7,416 nucleotides of DNA. Origin: Candidatus Nanopelagicales bacterium. Its GTDB lineage: Bacteria > Actinomycetota > Actinomycetes > S36-B12 > UBA10799. Each line of letters begins with the position of its first letter. Position 1 is the stretch's first letter. Below, piece by piece: positions 7,190 through 7,416 of the stretch. The notes below the pieces were generated by a model that saw only the letters and a program-made list of their open reading frames with translations, did not search any database and was not told the DNA's origin. The position numbers were made by a program, and so were the translations under genes. The stretch spans positions 1-7,416 of the forward strand of contig JAUYKX010000140.1 of the NCBI GenBank assembly GCA_030699055.1, written 5' to 3'.

Positions 7190-7227
7190 CCTGTCGGCCG
7201 TGGTTGACCGCGATGACGGCCGACAGG
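7190..7227 (-). repeat. Perfect 12-bp inverted repeat in the hppA leader
   Basis: The arms CCTGTCGGCCGT (7190-7201) and ACGGCCGACAGG (7216-7227) are exact reverse complements around a 14-nt loop. The structure ends 77 nt before the hppA start codon. Neither strand shows a U-tract beside it, so it is not a classical terminator. It may be a stem-loop at the 5' end of hppA mRNA or an operator for a dimeric regulator; the sequence does not decide between them. Confidence 0.75.
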
Positions 7228-7235
7228 TCGGCGAG

Positions 7236-7241
7236 AGTTTA
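7236..7241 (-). promoter_or_regulatory. Possible -10 element for hppA
   Basis: TAAACT on the minus strand fits a TANNNT -10 hexamer. A transcript from it would start near 7229, directly at the upstream arm of the 12-bp inverted repeat, leaving a leader of about 117 nt. At the usual spacing no good -35 is visible (CACGAA), so the call is weak. Confidence 0.25.
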
Positions 7242-7307
7242 CGCAGGCGAATGGATAATTCGTGTCACCGCCCCGGCGAGCCGTCCGATCCATGACCACG
7301 CATGCGT

Positions 7308-7331
7308 TACCGGCTGGAGCTACAACCGGCA
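7308..7331 (-). terminator. Candidate hairpin terminator of the gene upstream of hppA
   Basis: On the minus strand TGCCGGTTG (7331-7323) can pair along all 9 positions with CAGCCGGTA (7316-7308), counting two G-U pairs, around a 6-nt loop. It starts 7 nt after the in-frame TGA at 7341-7339. No U-tract follows. Its position right after a possible stop codon is the main support. Confidence 0.4.
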
Positions 7332-7338
7332 GGAACGA

Positions 7339-7416
7339 TCACCCGTCGGCGCTGGTTGTCCAAGCGAGCTGGACAGCCGTCTCACCGGCGCTACTGGCCA
7401 CACCGAATTCCGAAGC
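7339..7416 (-). CDS. Carboxy-terminal end of an unidentified upstream gene (partial)
   Basis: Reading in from the right edge, one minus-strand frame gives 25 codons and then TGA (7341-7339): a peptide beginning ASEFGVASSAGETAVQLAW and ending SADG. About two thirds of its third positions are G or C. A stem-loop begins 7 nt after the stop, as expected at a gene end. I do not recognise the protein. The segment VASSAGETAVQLAW loosely recalls the end of GHKL-type ATPase domains (histidine kinases, anti-sigma kinases), where a Gly-Thr motif precedes a final beta strand. In Streptomyces an anti-sigma/BldG pair lies next to hppA, which makes that worth testing. Both the gene and the family suggestion are tentative, since only 78 bases are visible and a plus-strand frame is also open here. 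Confidence 0.35.
   Translation of the reverse strand, partial: ASEFGVASSAGETAVQLAWTTSADG

Noticed and set aside
7262..7416. Plus-strand open frame starting at GTG 7262 or ATG 7292 and running off the right edge
   Set aside because: There is no Shine-Dalgarno and no recognisable sequence, and only about 63% of the third positions are G or C. The minus-strand alternative has a stop followed by a hairpin. It remains possible but is not supported.

Overview
The window reads as chromosomal DNA from a high-GC Gram-positive bacterium (Actinomycetota). Three things point there: the strong G/C bias at third codon positions, a topoisomerase I with GR(Y/F)GPY carboxy-terminal repeats in place of zinc fingers, and the gene order topA-tmk-holB. 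The genus cannot be named from the sequence alone.

All well-supported genes lie on the minus strand, so transcription runs from high to low coordinates. In that order: (a) 7339-7416 holds what may be the last 25 codons of an upstream gene, followed by a hairpin at 7308-7331 that could terminate it. (b) 7113-7307 is the hppA leader and promoter region, with a perfect 12-bp inverted repeat (7190-7227) and a strong Shine-Dalgarno. (c) 4452-7112 is hppA, a membrane proton-pumping pyrophosphatase of the K+-independent type, with an unusually long acidic carboxy-terminal tail. (d) 4311-4451 is a spacer with a candidate terminator for hppA and a weak candidate promoter for the next unit. (e) 1554-4310 is topA, 859-1545 is tmk and 1-862 is holB, whose 3' end lies beyond the left edge. 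These three are tightly packed: 8 nt separate topA and tmk, and tmk and holB overlap by 4 nt, so they are probably one operon.

The operon joins DNA-related housekeeping functions: relaxation of negative supercoils (TopA), dTDP supply (Tmk) and the clamp-loader delta-prime subunit of the replicative polymerase (HolB). HppA couples hydrolysis of pyrophosphate, a by-product of nucleic-acid synthesis, to proton export; the spacer suggests it is transcribed separately.

This is mostly an ordinary core-genome region, and I see no undescribed multi-gene system, mobile element, CRISPR array or RNA gene. The items most worth a second look are the roughly 112-residue acidic, serine-rich HppA tail with its internal hexanucleotide repeat, the long hairpin at the probable 5' end of the hppA mRNA, and the unidentified partial gene upstream.
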